Shown in pieces: positions 17,684-26,374 of a stretch of 64,000 nt of DNA (positions within the stretch are counted from its first letter, which is position 1; each line of letters begins with the position of its first letter). The position numbers were made by a program, and so were the translations under genes. Origin of the DNA: Hyphomicrobiales bacterium (GTDB lineage: Bacteria > Pseudomonadota > Alphaproteobacteria > Rhizobiales > Beijerinckiaceae). The notes below the pieces were generated by a model. The model saw only the letters and a list, made by a program, of their open reading frames with translations, ran no database searches and was not told the origin of the DNA. The stretch covers positions 1 through 64,000 of the forward strand of contig UCLR01000001.1 of NCBI GenBank assembly GCA_900473415.1. The letters run 5' to 3'.

Positions 17684-18448
17684 TCAGATCGCCGAGCTGC
17701 TTTCCGCATCATCGGAAGAGAACAGCAAATTGTTGTTCGCCGGTTGCAGGAGCAGCTCGTTGTTCATTCCCCAGATCGCGGCCTGGGTCCTGTTCTGAAC
17801 GCGGATCTTTCGCAGGATCGCCTTGACATGAGCCTTAACCGTCGCCTCGGCGATATCAATCTTCCGCGCGATGAACTTGTTCGACGCACCTTCGATCAGG
17901 CAACGCAGAATCGTCGTTTCGCGAGGTGACAGCTGCGGTGGAGCCGCGCCGTTCTCGAGGGCGCCGGCGGGCGCCTTTTCGTCCTCGCATGTCGCCAGGG
18001 ACGCCGTCTTGGTGCGAGCTGGCCGCTTGAGCACAGGCGCCGGTGAGCGGAATGTCGGCGGGAAGATCAGCTCGCCCAGCATCAGCAATTCGACCGATTT
18101 GATGAAGGCGTCACAAGAGATGGCGTTGACGAGATACCCGATGGCGCCCGCCTCGAAGGCCAGAGCCGGCTCGGCCGGGCCGTAGTGCTCGGCGACGACC
18201 GCGACATGCGCATCGGGATACTGGTCCCTCAAAAGCTCAATTTCAGAGACGATCGAGCCGAAATCATCCCCTGTGTAGACCAGGAGAAACAAAAGCCTCT
18301 GGGACCTAACCCTCGACTTGAATTGATCAATACCTGAGATCAAGGCCAGGATACGAAAATCGTATGCCTGCAGCAGCCGAGAAATACCCTCTTTCATCAG
18401 AGAATATTTCCCAAGGACGACGACGCCAAAGGCTTTATTATCCTTCAT
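17684..18448 (-). CDS. LuxR/NarL-type regulator with degenerate receiver domain
   Basis: 254 residues; ATG at 18448 with GGGAGGGGG upstream. The C-terminus is a LuxR helix-turn-helix: LSPRETTILRCLIEGASNKFIARKIDIAEATVKAHVKAILRKI. The N-terminal ~120 residues resemble a CheY-type receiver, but the acidic pair after strand 1 is replaced (VVVLGKYSLMKEG) and the phosphoacceptor region reads LLVYTGDD, so phosphorylation by a standard kinase is doubtful. It heads the exopolysaccharide region and likely controls it (inference from position). Confidence 0.85.
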   Translation of the reverse strand: MKDNKAFGVVVLGKYSLMKEGISRLLQAYDFRILALISGIDQFKSRVRSQRLLFLLVYTGDDFGSIVSEIELLRDQYPDAHVAVVAEHYGPAEPALAFEAGAIGYLVNAISCDAFIKSVELLMLGELIFPPTFRSPAPVLKRPARTKTASLATCEDEKAPAGALENGAAPPQLSPRETTILRCLIEGASNKFIARKIDIAEATVKAHVKAILRKIRVQNRTQAAIWGMNNELLLQPANNNLLFSSDDAESSSAI

Positions 18449-19054
18449 AGCCCCCTCCCACTGTCCTGCTTATTGTTATTGTGTCTGTAGGCGCCTCCAG
18501 GTCGTCATTTAGCCTGCGGGGCATTCGGCTGGTGGACCGAAAAACGCCCCGCCCAATACGCTCTTTCGGGACGGCTGCACGCGATCCTTCGCCGCGCGCT
18601 AGCCGCTCCTGGTCGTCACGTCCGAGACATCCCGCGCCAGTCTTGGCAAATCGCCCACATGGGCGAAGTTCCCAGACGCGGCCGATTCTTCGCTATCTTG
18701 TGGGAGAAGCAGACGATCGAGCCTTGCGCTGCATGGGCCTTCTCGGCCGGCACAAGCCCTCGGTCTCCGGAACTGGACCCGTTCGTCTTACGCCACTGCA
18801 GATCGTCAAAACGCTCGATCACTGAATGCCCACAACGAACAACGCTCAAGATCGATGCGAAACCGATCCGCCGGCATCTATCCAAACGATACTACCTAAA
18901 ATTCGCCAAAACGTCAAGTTATTTATTGGATCGTTAACCATTTCACGGATGACACATGCAAAGTTCCCTGCGTCAGGAATCGACTAGAATCAACAAATAC
19001 GCTACGTCGCCTCAACAGAAACGCCCCCAAACACGGCTAAATCGACTGATAACA
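18449..19054. promoter_or_regulatory. 606-bp non-coding region between the glycosyltransferase and luxR-type genes
   Basis: No convincing gene. The part from about 18880 to 19060 is clearly AT-richer than the surroundings (for example around TTATTTATTGG at 18919). It must contain the promoter of the luxR-type gene near 18450-18560, and receives read-through from the minus-strand glycosyltransferase gene. I could not assign promoter boxes. Confidence 0.45.
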
Positions 19055-20095
19055 TCAGCTGAATCGGCGAATTGATGGCGACTTCGGACCCCTGAACGCG
19101 TAATACAGGCGAATTCGCTTGCCTATCACCTGAATCGTTCGCTTGGGATTCAATATTGAATCGACTGCCTTTCTGATGATGCCATTTGAGAGCTTGAGCC
19201 GATCGAGTCCGTAGCCGAGATCATGCAATCGTTCGGCATGATAGTCCCAGAACTCCTTGCCCTTAAATTTGAACGCGCTGGCAGAGAGGTAAGCGTAATA
19301 TTGGTCGATCAACTCGTTGATGCGCGCTTCTTTCTCCCTTCTGGGGAGGTACCAGTCACCATATTCTTGGCAATCTCTGATTTCCGCCGACACATAAGCA
19401 TTGTTTTGAAGGGAAGCAGCCGTCGCACGATCGTGATGAATTCGCTCGTGGGCCAAGACCTGGTGCACGAACCCGAAATCGACGTCTCTCAAATGCTTGA
19501 GGCAGGCGCTGATATCCGCTTCCGCGGTTGGGTTCGGGAAGAATTCGTCCGTACCCCGGATCAGATCGCTCCGATACAGTGACGAGGTCGGATTCCCCAG
19601 GACTCTCTGCGCACCGAGCAGGTGAGCACGACAGATATCCCGTCCCGAAACCACGGACTGCGTGTAGGACAGGCCCGTGTTCCGAACGTACCAAATGCCT
19701 CTCCCTCCGCTTAGCTGGTACGCCCCGACGATGCCAGTCGACGGATGAGCCTCGGCGAGCCCGACCATCTTTTCCAGACACTCCGGATAGAGCCAGTCCT
19801 CCGCCGAGACGACCTTGCAATATTTGCTGTCCTTGGAAATCAGGTTGAGCACTCTGTTGTGGCTGGCGATGATCGGCTGTTTCAGATCATTGCTGAAGAC
19901 ACGAATTCTTCTATCCCGCCGACGGTATTCCTCGGCGATATGAAGCGTTCCGTCGGTGCTGGCATTGTTGAGAATAATATATTCCCAATTCTGGTAGGTT
20001 TGCGCCAATACGCTTTCGACGCATTCCCGGAAGAACTCCCTACGATTGTGGACTGGCGTCACCACGCTGACCAACGGACCATCTCGCCCATCCAT
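19055..20095 (-). CDS. Family 2 glycosyltransferase
   Basis: 346 residues; ATG at 20095 with a perfect AAGGAGGG ribosome site. The GT-A fold starts VSVVTPVHNRREFFRECVESVLAQTYQNWEYIILNNASTDGT. The metal-binding DxD position reads SAEDWLYPECLE, a variant with one acid shifted. Cytoplasmic sugar transfer to a lipid-linked exopolysaccharide intermediate is expected; the sugar is unknown. Base composition is lower in GC than the C1 region, suggesting acquired polysaccharide genes. It is the last gene of the minus-strand polysaccharide run. Confidence 0.88.
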   Translation of the reverse strand: MDGRDGPLVSVVTPVHNRREFFRECVESVLAQTYQNWEYIILNNASTDGTLHIAEEYRRRDRRIRVFSNDLKQPIIASHNRVLNLISKDSKYCKVVSAEDWLYPECLEKMVGLAEAHPSTGIVGAYQLSGGRGIWYVRNTGLSYTQSVVSGRDICRAHLLGAQRVLGNPTSSLYRSDLIRGTDEFFPNPTAEADISACLKHLRDVDFGFVHQVLAHERIHHDRATAASLQNNAYVSAEIRDCQEYGDWYLPRREKEARINELIDQYYAYLSASAFKFKGKEFWDYHAERLHDLGYGLDRLKLSNGIIRKAVDSILNPKRTIQVIGKRIRLYYAFRGPKSPSIRRFS

Positions 20096-20175
20096 TTTCG
20101 CGCCCTCCTTGGGTTATTCTCTTTCTTGGAGCAACGTTTCTGCGCCTTTCGAGAACAGGTCGTCGAATTGCGTGG

Positions 20176-20460
20176 TCAGCAGGCTTGAAAGGCCGCAACC
20201 TTCTTCTCGATGCGAGCCTTGACTTCATCCGTGCGGCCATCAGGCGATCGATCCTGGCGGCCGGGTCTACTGCGTCGCATGCCGAGGCGTCGGAGCAGTG
20301 CTCGGCCAACGCCAGTTTCCGCATCAGGTTGGAGACTTTGGGATGGGTTGGCAGGGCGATGGTCGGCACATTCGCCAACGAGGCGAACACCACGCCGTGA
20401 AAACGGCATGTCAGGTAGCAGGCCTGGCTGGGACAATGCAGAAGACAGGTCGTCACGAAC
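20176..20460 (-). pseudogene. Remnant of a polysaccharide pyruvyl transferase, C-terminal part
   Basis: One minus-strand frame reads CRFHGVVFASLANVPTIALP, then THPKVSNLMRKLALAEHC, the conserved end region of PS_pyruv_trans proteins (R-x-H-G-x-x-F-A, then P-K-x-x-x-L-M). Near 20245 the homology moves to another frame, which finishes as TDEVKARIEKKVAAFQAC and a stop at 20176. The catalytic N-terminal part is missing. The gene is therefore both truncated and frameshifted. It sits between two intact genes, so pyruvyl decoration has probably been lost here or moved elsewhere. Confidence 0.6.
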
Positions 20461-20503
20461 GGTCCTGTTGGTCGAATCCTGCATGGCGTTCTCGATTGCC
20501 GGT

Positions 20504-21157
20504 TCAGAGCATCAGCTTGCGGGCGTAGAACGCCTCCGCGTAGCCACTGGGCGCGTTGCACTCCATTCCACGCAGCCGCATCAACGCCATGAAGGTCGAG
20601 CGGTCGAACCAATGCTTGTTGCCTTGGGATTTGAAGATATTGAGGATCAGATCGACCTTCTTCTCGCAGGTGTCCCCCGAAAGCGCGTTGAAGACGCTGG
20701 GCTGCCCGAGGTCCCCGTCATATTTCGGGATCTCGTATTCCAAGATCAGGTGGCTGCGGAAGGTATTCCACGTCAGCTCGGCGATCAGCCGATGATCCTG
20801 ATGTGAATCATGGCGGTTGTGGGTGAAGATGATGTCCGGGGAAACCTCTCGCTTGATCTCCTCGAAGACATTCTTGATGTCGGCCCCGGCGAAAGGCATG
20901 TATCCGTCCTGAAAGTCCTTCAGGATGACCCGCTTCATGCGGGCGGGATCGACGAACTGCCTTGCCGCGCTTTCCGCTTCGGCCGCCCGGACCCCGTTCG
21001 CACTGAAGACGACCCAGTGAAAGACGGCGTCCGGACGCTCCGCCGCGATCTGCAGCACCGTGCCGCCACAGCCGATTTCGATGTCGTCGGAATGGCAGCC
21101 CAGGCAGAGAACCTGCAGCGGGGACGAGCCGGTCCGGTCAGGCTTCAGGCGCAGCAT
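20504..21157 (-). CDS. PIG-L (LmbE) family deacetylase
   Basis: 217 residues; ATG at 21157, one base after the stop of the nucleotidyltransferase gene. The zinc motif is CHSDDIEIGCGG (canonical HPDD appears here as HSDD) and the later histidine motif is HNRHDSHQDH. Family members remove N-acyl groups from sugars such as N-acetylglucosamine derivatives. In this operon it may deacetylate a precursor or lipid-linked sugar of the exopolysaccharide (inference). Confidence 0.87.
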   Translation of the reverse strand: MLRLKPDRTGSSPLQVLCLGCHSDDIEIGCGGTVLQIAAERPDAVFHWVVFSANGVRAAEAESAARQFVDPARMKRVILKDFQDGYMPFAGADIKNVFEEIKREVSPDIIFTHNRHDSHQDHRLIAELTWNTFRSHLILEYEIPKYDGDLGQPSVFNALSGDTCEKKVDLILNIFKSQGNKHWFDRSTFMALMRLRGMECNAPSGYAEAFYARKLML

Positions 21158-21158
21158 G

Positions 21159-21992
21159 TCACGCCACCCGCGTCATCGTGGAAGCGATCTTGGGCATCGC
21201 CGGATGCGGCACGCCGGCACAGTCCTTCCACACCTTCCACGGCGGGTTGGTGTCGTTGAGCTCCTCGAGGCGCTGCTTGTCCTTGAACGTGTCCATGCAC
21301 TGCCAGAAGCCGGTGCACTTATGCGCCAGCAGGGCCTGGCGCTGAATCAGCCGCGCGAACGGCTCCCGCACCAGCTCGTCGCCGGGGTTGATGTAGTCGA
21401 AGATCTCGTGCCGGAAGACGAAGAAGCCGCCGTTGATCCAGATGTCGGCCTGGCTCAGCGCCGCGACCTCGGCGATTTTGCCGTCCGGCGCGGTCTTGAC
21501 CAGATCGAAGCTCGCCGTCGGCTGCACCAGCAGCAGCGAGCCGATGGCGTCGCTGCGCTGCAGCTCGTCGATCATCGTCGGGAGATGCAGGTCGCTGAGA
21601 CCGTCGCCGTAGTTCGCGAGAAAGAACTCCTCGCCCTGCAGATAGGGCTCGACGGCCTTGAGGCGCTCGCCGATCGTCGCGTGCAGGCCGGTCTCCACGA
21701 AGGTGATGGTCCAGTCGTCGCTGTCCCGATTGATGAAGTCGATCTTCCGCCCGCCGCGGGACCAGACGAAGTCGTTCGAGATCGACTCGTCGTATTTCAG
21801 GAAGTAATCCTTGATCGCGCCGCCCTTGTGGCCAAGGCAGAGGATGAAGTCCTTGTGGCCGAAATGGGCGTAGTACCGCATCAGATGCCACAGGATGGGG
21901 CGCGATCCGATCTGCACCATCGGCTTCGGCACATCATCGACATAGCCCCGCAACCGCATGCCCATGCCGCCGCAAAAGAGTACGACCTTCAT
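21159..21992 (-). CDS. Sugar nucleotidyltransferase, glucose-1-phosphate cytidylyltransferase-like
   Basis: 277 residues from the ATG at 21992 (MKVVLFCGGMGMRLRGYVDD), with AAGGGAGAG upstream. The activation loop GGxGxRL...KPM and the RfbF-like segments ILCLGHKGGAIKDYF and GFWQCMDTFKDKQRLEEL place it with CDP-glucose synthases. It would make an NDP-sugar for the locus. RfbG/RfbH, which normally continue toward CDP-dideoxysugars, are not in this window, so the final sugar is open. Confidence 0.85.
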   Translation of the reverse strand: MKVVLFCGGMGMRLRGYVDDVPKPMVQIGSRPILWHLMRYYAHFGHKDFILCLGHKGGAIKDYFLKYDESISNDFVWSRGGRKIDFINRDSDDWTITFVETGLHATIGERLKAVEPYLQGEEFFLANYGDGLSDLHLPTMIDELQRSDAIGSLLLVQPTASFDLVKTAPDGKIAEVAALSQADIWINGGFFVFRHEIFDYINPGDELVREPFARLIQRQALLAHKCTGFWQCMDTFKDKQRLEELNDTNPPWKVWKDCAGVPHPAMPKIASTMTRVA

Positions 21993-22040
21993 GATACTCT
22001 CCCTTTGCAAGTCTGCGCCCACAGGTCGGGGCGGTGTGTT

Positions 22041-23597
22041 TCAGGATGCCGCTGCGGCCCTTGTTTCCGCGGGCTGCTCATACCCATAACGCTTCATCGC
22101 CTCTTCATCGGCCATGTTGAGAACCGAGCCGATAAACTTCGAGCGGGCTTGGCCCGCGGTCTGGAATGCTTGCCGGACGAGCTCGGATTGGGTCGCGCCC
22201 CATTTCACGACGATCAGGAAGCCATCCAGCGACGAGGCGGCAGCCCGCACCTGCGGGCCCGCCACCAGTGAGGGCATGTCGACGATGACCATGTCATGGG
22301 AGCCTTCCGCGGCACTCAGGATGTCGTCGAGCCAGTCGCGGGGCATCAGGCGGTCTCCAAGGCGGAACCGTTCCGCGAGCGGCAGGACTTGCAACCCGGG
22401 CTGAACATCGACCATGCCGTCGAGCACCTCGGCCTGCGGCCCTGCCGAAGCCCGCGAAAGAGCGGCGCCCCACCGCGAGAGTGAGCTGTCTTCCGGCACG
22501 GCATCGACCAGCAGCACGCGTTTCCCTGCCGCGGCCGCAGCCTTCGCGAGGCCGATGGCCAACGTCGTCGCGCCTTCGCCGGGCACGACCGAGGTCACGC
22601 CGACCGTCTGAAGCCGGCGCGACGAAACGTCCTGCATCATGGCCCTCGTACGCCGCAGCACCGGGCATTCCGACGCAACCAGGCGCAGGGCGGCGGCATC
22701 CTCGGAACTGGCGTCGATCGCCCGGAAGCGCGGCACGACGCCAAGACACTCCAGACCGAGGACGTACTCCATCTGGCGCTCGTTGCGGATCGTGTCGTCG
22801 ATCACGTCGAGCAGGATGGCGACCGCAGTGGCGGCGCCCAGGCCGAACAGCGTTGCGGCAGCGAGGATCAATGCCGCCGGAGGCCCATCCCTCCGGATCG
22901 GCGGCTCCGCTTCCGAAACCACCTGAGCGCTCGGGCCGAGGCTTTGATAGATCTCGCGCAATGTCGGAGCTCTCGACGCGGCTGCGTCAGAAGCACGCGC
23001 GCGCTCCTGCAGATAGATTCGCACCACGGTGTTGGCGATGTAGGCCGCCTTTACGGGGTCGGAGGCCTTGAAGCTCACCGCGATCATATGGCTCGTTCCA
23101 ACCTGTCGGATGGCGAGCTTGCTGCTCAGAGTTCCCAGCGCCGCGCGGTATGACGAACGACTGGCGACGCCTTCCGCAGACGGCGGTTCCGCAGCATCCT
23201 TCCTTGGCTCGGACGATGCGCGTGCAGCCCCGGCGAACTCAGGGTCCTCGGTCAGGTGCAGGGCTTCGATGACCTTGGCCAGGACATTGCCGGACTTCAG
23301 CAGCTCGATCTGGTTCTGGACCATCGGAATATCGGCCCGGCCCGGCAAGATCGCCTGGTCGGGACCGGTCAGGATCTGCCGGATATAGATCAGCAATTGG
23401 CCGGAAGCCGTGTAGGTCACCGGGCGCAGGCCGACATAAACCGCGGCGATGGCCAGGCAAGCGAGGGCGCTGAGAACAAGCAGCCACTTGCGGCTCCTGA
23501 GACTTCCCCATCCGAAGGATGCCCGGGGACGCACCTCGATCCGGCTCTCGAGACCTTCCGTACTGTGGATGACCTGCGGGCGGCTTCTCGTGTCCAT
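22041..23597 (-). CDS. Wzz/GumC-type chain-length protein fused to a degenerate BY-kinase-like ATPase domain
   Basis: 518 residues from the ATG at 23597. The N-terminal part has a membrane segment (KWLLVLSALACLAIAAVYVGL), a Wzz-like periplasmic region and a second membrane segment (ALILAAATLFGLGAATAVAILL) near residue 235. The C-terminal part resembles BY-kinases, but Walker A reads VVPGEGATT (around 22567-22590) where the catalytic Lys should be, and no tyrosine-rich tail follows. Walker A' (LLVDAVPED) is partly altered while Walker B (MVIVDMPSL) is kept. Likely a structural polysaccharide co-polymerase. A second similar gene is at 41829. Confidence 0.85.
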   Translation of the reverse strand: MDTRSRPQVIHSTEGLESRIEVRPRASFGWGSLRSRKWLLVLSALACLAIAAVYVGLRPVTYTASGQLLIYIRQILTGPDQAILPGRADIPMVQNQIELLKSGNVLAKVIEALHLTEDPEFAGAARASSEPRKDAAEPPSAEGVASRSSYRAALGTLSSKLAIRQVGTSHMIAVSFKASDPVKAAYIANTVVRIYLQERARASDAAASRAPTLREIYQSLGPSAQVVSEAEPPIRRDGPPAALILAAATLFGLGAATAVAILLDVIDDTIRNERQMEYVLGLECLGVVPRFRAIDASSEDAAALRLVASECPVLRRTRAMMQDVSSRRLQTVGVTSVVPGEGATTLAIGLAKAAAAAGKRVLLVDAVPEDSSLSRWGAALSRASAGPQAEVLDGMVDVQPGLQVLPLAERFRLGDRLMPRDWLDDILSAAEGSHDMVIVDMPSLVAGPQVRAAASSLDGFLIVVKWGATQSELVRQAFQTAGQARSKFIGSVLNMADEEAMKRYGYEQPAETRAAAAS

Positions 23598-23893
23598 CGG
23601 CACTTCGCTCAGGATGGGCTCCGTTTCCGGCGCCCGGTTGGCTCGACAGAGTTGCGGATGAGGGGACATCCTGCCGGGGCAGCCATGTCGCGGTGAGACC
23701 AGATCTCTGGCGCCCGCCCCTTCCCCCACCCGGCGCTTTCCGCCTGTGATGGCATTCACAGAGCAAACGCCGGGCAATCCGCGGCCGTTCCTGCAGCGCA
23801 GGGTCCTCGCCGACATGGAAGTCGCCTGGCCGATCAGAGGGGATGGGAGCAGGCCGCTGCTCTGCGGGCGTGCCGAGCGGCCGGCGACCGATT

Positions 23894-25330
23894 TTAGCGT
23901 GACGATTGTCCCGTGCCGGCGCCGTACGGGCGCTTCCTTCGATCCGACCCGTCCGGATCACGCGCTTTCAACGGCCGCGCTCGCCCCCAGGCTCTTTCAC
24001 CGATCTCCGCCGAGGCCTCCTCGCGCCAGAGCCACGCGTAGATCGTGCCCATGACGAACCAGAAGTACCAGTTGAACGAGAGATAGAAGTGCATGTTGTC
24101 CGAATAGGACTCGAGCAGATAGGCCACCAGGATGCATGAGACGATCAGGATTCCGGGTGGATCACGCCGCAGCCCTCTCGCCAAGCGCCAAGCCACGCAG
24201 CCAAACAGCCAGGCGAGCGCAAGGAGTCCGAGAAGCCCCAATTCGAAGCCCATCTGCAGATAGATATTGTGGCCGTCGGTGCCTTGGGGGCCGACCAACG
24301 GGAAGAAACTCGGCGTCGAGGGCTTGAACGCTTCGAGGCCGTGGCCCAGCAATGGCCGCTCCAGCGCCGGCGGGATGGCGGATTGCCACAAGGTCTGCCG
24401 CCAGACATAGGAATTCAACCGCGTGTTTTCGTTGAGCTGCGAGAAGCTGTCGATCTCCGTCGCGGCGGTAACATCCGTCAGCCGGTCAATCAGGCTCGGA
24501 TGGACGATGAACAGCACAGGCACCAGCAGGAAGCCGGCGAGAAACCGGCGGTCGATCTTGAGCGCATAGACCAAGAGCATCAGCCCGCATCCGCCCCAGG
24601 CGCTACGGGTCTTGGTCAGTAGCAGGAACAGGAGCAGCAGCGGAATGTAGAGCGTCAGAAGCGTCCGGATCCGTGGCGAGACGCAAACGATCCGCGATGC
24701 TCTGACGTAAAGCGCCAGCCCCAGCACCAGCACGAGATAGAACGCATAGATGTTCGCGTGAAAGAAGGTGCTCTGCAGACGAAATTCGTCGAAATCGGAC
24801 AGTCCGCGCGCGATGTCCACGAAGGCATAGAGCGTAGGCGGGATCGACGATGCGATGACCATGAGGACGAGCCGGGAAACATCCCGCGAAGAGCGCAGGA
24901 TGAAGAACGGGATCGCGAAGAACGCCCAGTAAGTGAGCAGAACGAATGCAAGCCGCGCCGCGGGGTTGAAATCGGGCGCGTACAAGGTCGAACCGAACGC
25001 GATCAGCAGGAACGGTCCCCAGATCCCAATGACAGGAAAAGGTGCCTTCAGCGGCGACAGCAGCAGAAATATGCCCGCGATCGCGATGGCCAGCACATTG
25101 AAGAGCGCTCCGACCCCCATCGAGGCTGCGCCGGAATCGCCTCCCAGCAGACTGAAGACGGGGTCGGCGGAAGCCCGGATCAGCAGGATGCCGAAGACGA
25201 GGTTCCGTAACGTGTTCCAGATCGCCTCGACATTGGCCTGCCGAACGGAACTCGTCCGCCACGCACGATCCGAAGCCGGCAGCAGCATGTCCGCTCGGGC
25301 GAACTTGATGAAGCCGGCCGCGGGCTTCAT
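23894..25330 (-). CDS. O-antigen ligase/polymerase family membrane protein (Wzy-like)
   Basis: 478 residues starting at 25330, where ATGA overlaps the stop of the upstream glycosyltransferase. It has about eleven hydrophobic segments and a large periplasmic loop late in the protein, with RPLLGHGLEAF and GTDGHNIYLQMGFELGLLGLLAL, the PF04932 pattern (G-x-G...H-N-x-x-L). It probably polymerises exopolysaccharide repeat units in the periplasm. It lies between a glycosyltransferase and the Wzz-like gene. Confidence 0.88.
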   Translation of the reverse strand: MKPAAGFIKFARADMLLPASDRAWRTSSVRQANVEAIWNTLRNLVFGILLIRASADPVFSLLGGDSGAASMGVGALFNVLAIAIAGIFLLLSPLKAPFPVIGIWGPFLLIAFGSTLYAPDFNPAARLAFVLLTYWAFFAIPFFILRSSRDVSRLVLMVIASSIPPTLYAFVDIARGLSDFDEFRLQSTFFHANIYAFYLVLVLGLALYVRASRIVCVSPRIRTLLTLYIPLLLLFLLLTKTRSAWGGCGLMLLVYALKIDRRFLAGFLLVPVLFIVHPSLIDRLTDVTAATEIDSFSQLNENTRLNSYVWRQTLWQSAIPPALERPLLGHGLEAFKPSTPSFFPLVGPQGTDGHNIYLQMGFELGLLGLLALAWLFGCVAWRLARGLRRDPPGILIVSCILVAYLLESYSDNMHFYLSFNWYFWFVMGTIYAWLWREEASAEIGERAWGRARPLKARDPDGSDRRKRPYGAGTGQSSR

Positions 25331-26340
25331 GCCTGAAGCTCGCTTGTCACGCCCCATGCACCGGACTGGCGCTGGCTGGCGGGGCTCGCGTCCCGGATCG
25401 GCTGCAACCAGTGCTCGACCTCTCGGCGCCATGGTTCAGGGACAGCGGCCGCGGCTCGACGCTGCCCGATACGATACAACAGGCGCGGCGCGATCAATGC
25501 CGCCGCCACGCGCGGCAGTTCCCGCCACCTGCCATGTTTGAACGCGAGCGCGGCGAAAATGGACGCAGGCCTCAAGCGCTCGCCCCCCTGCAGGAGCTGC
25601 CTGGCGAGGTAGCGTTGGTGCCCCGCCACATCCGGCTCGACGCGACTGCTCGCGACCTGTGTCGCATAGCGCTCCGCAATAACCAGACGGCCCTCACGCA
25701 TCGCATCGATGTTCGTCGACAGCGTTTGCTGGCCCAGACGATAGGCAACCAGCGGCCTGTCGACCGCAGCCAAAGGCGATTGCTGCGCCAGCCTGATCCA
25801 GAGATCCCAATCCTCCGAGCCGCGCAGCCCCGGATCGAAGCCGCCGACCTCTCGAAGGAGGTCACGCTCGGCGATCACCGACGAGCAAGCCGGGATTCGG
25901 TTGCTTGCCAGCAGCTCGGCCAGCACGTCTCCCTTCACAATCTGGCAATGCCCGATGATTTGAAGGCTCTCGTCCACCACTGCGACGCCGGCGCAGGCCC
26001 ACCGTGCTCCACTGTCGCGCATCGCGGCGAGCTGAGCAGCCAGCTTGCCGGGAGCCCAGAGATCGTCATCGTCGCAGAAGGCGACCCATCGCCCGGCGGC
26101 ATGAGCGATGCCGGCATTTCGCGCGCCGGATATGAAGCGCGGCGTGGCGTGATGAACGACCTTGACCCGCGGGTCCGCCGCAGCGAGGCGATCGAGCCAC
26201 AAATGCGTTCCATCCGTCGAGCCATCGTTGACGACGACGAGCTCGATCGCGACGTCCCGCTGATGCAGGATCGACTGGACCGCCTGGGGCAAAATCTGCC
26301 GGCGATTATGTGTCGTCACGACGACGGAGACATCGATCAT
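25327..26340 (-). CDS. Family 2 glycosyltransferase
   Basis: 337 residues from the ATG at 26340 (MIDVSVVVTTHNRRQILPQA), with GGAGGG upstream. GT-A features: VVVNDGSTDGT, then AFCDDDDLWAPGKL (DxD motif), then the acceptor-side motif GSEDWDLWIRLA. A cytoplasmic inverting transferase adding one sugar of the repeat unit is expected. It shares a four-base overlap with the Wzy-like gene and lies 34 bp from the GT4 gene. Confidence 0.9.
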   Translation of the reverse strand: MIDVSVVVTTHNRRQILPQAVQSILHQRDVAIELVVVNDGSTDGTHLWLDRLAAADPRVKVVHHATPRFISGARNAGIAHAAGRWVAFCDDDDLWAPGKLAAQLAAMRDSGARWACAGVAVVDESLQIIGHCQIVKGDVLAELLASNRIPACSSVIAERDLLREVGGFDPGLRGSEDWDLWIRLAQQSPLAAVDRPLVAYRLGQQTLSTNIDAMREGRLVIAERYATQVASSRVEPDVAGHQRYLARQLLQGGERLRPASIFAALAFKHGRWRELPRVAAALIAPRLLYRIGQRRAAAAVPEPWRREVEHWLQPIRDASPASQRQSGAWGVTSELQA

Positions 26341-26374
26341 TCTGGCCCTCCAGGTCACACCGGCCACCGCGCGA

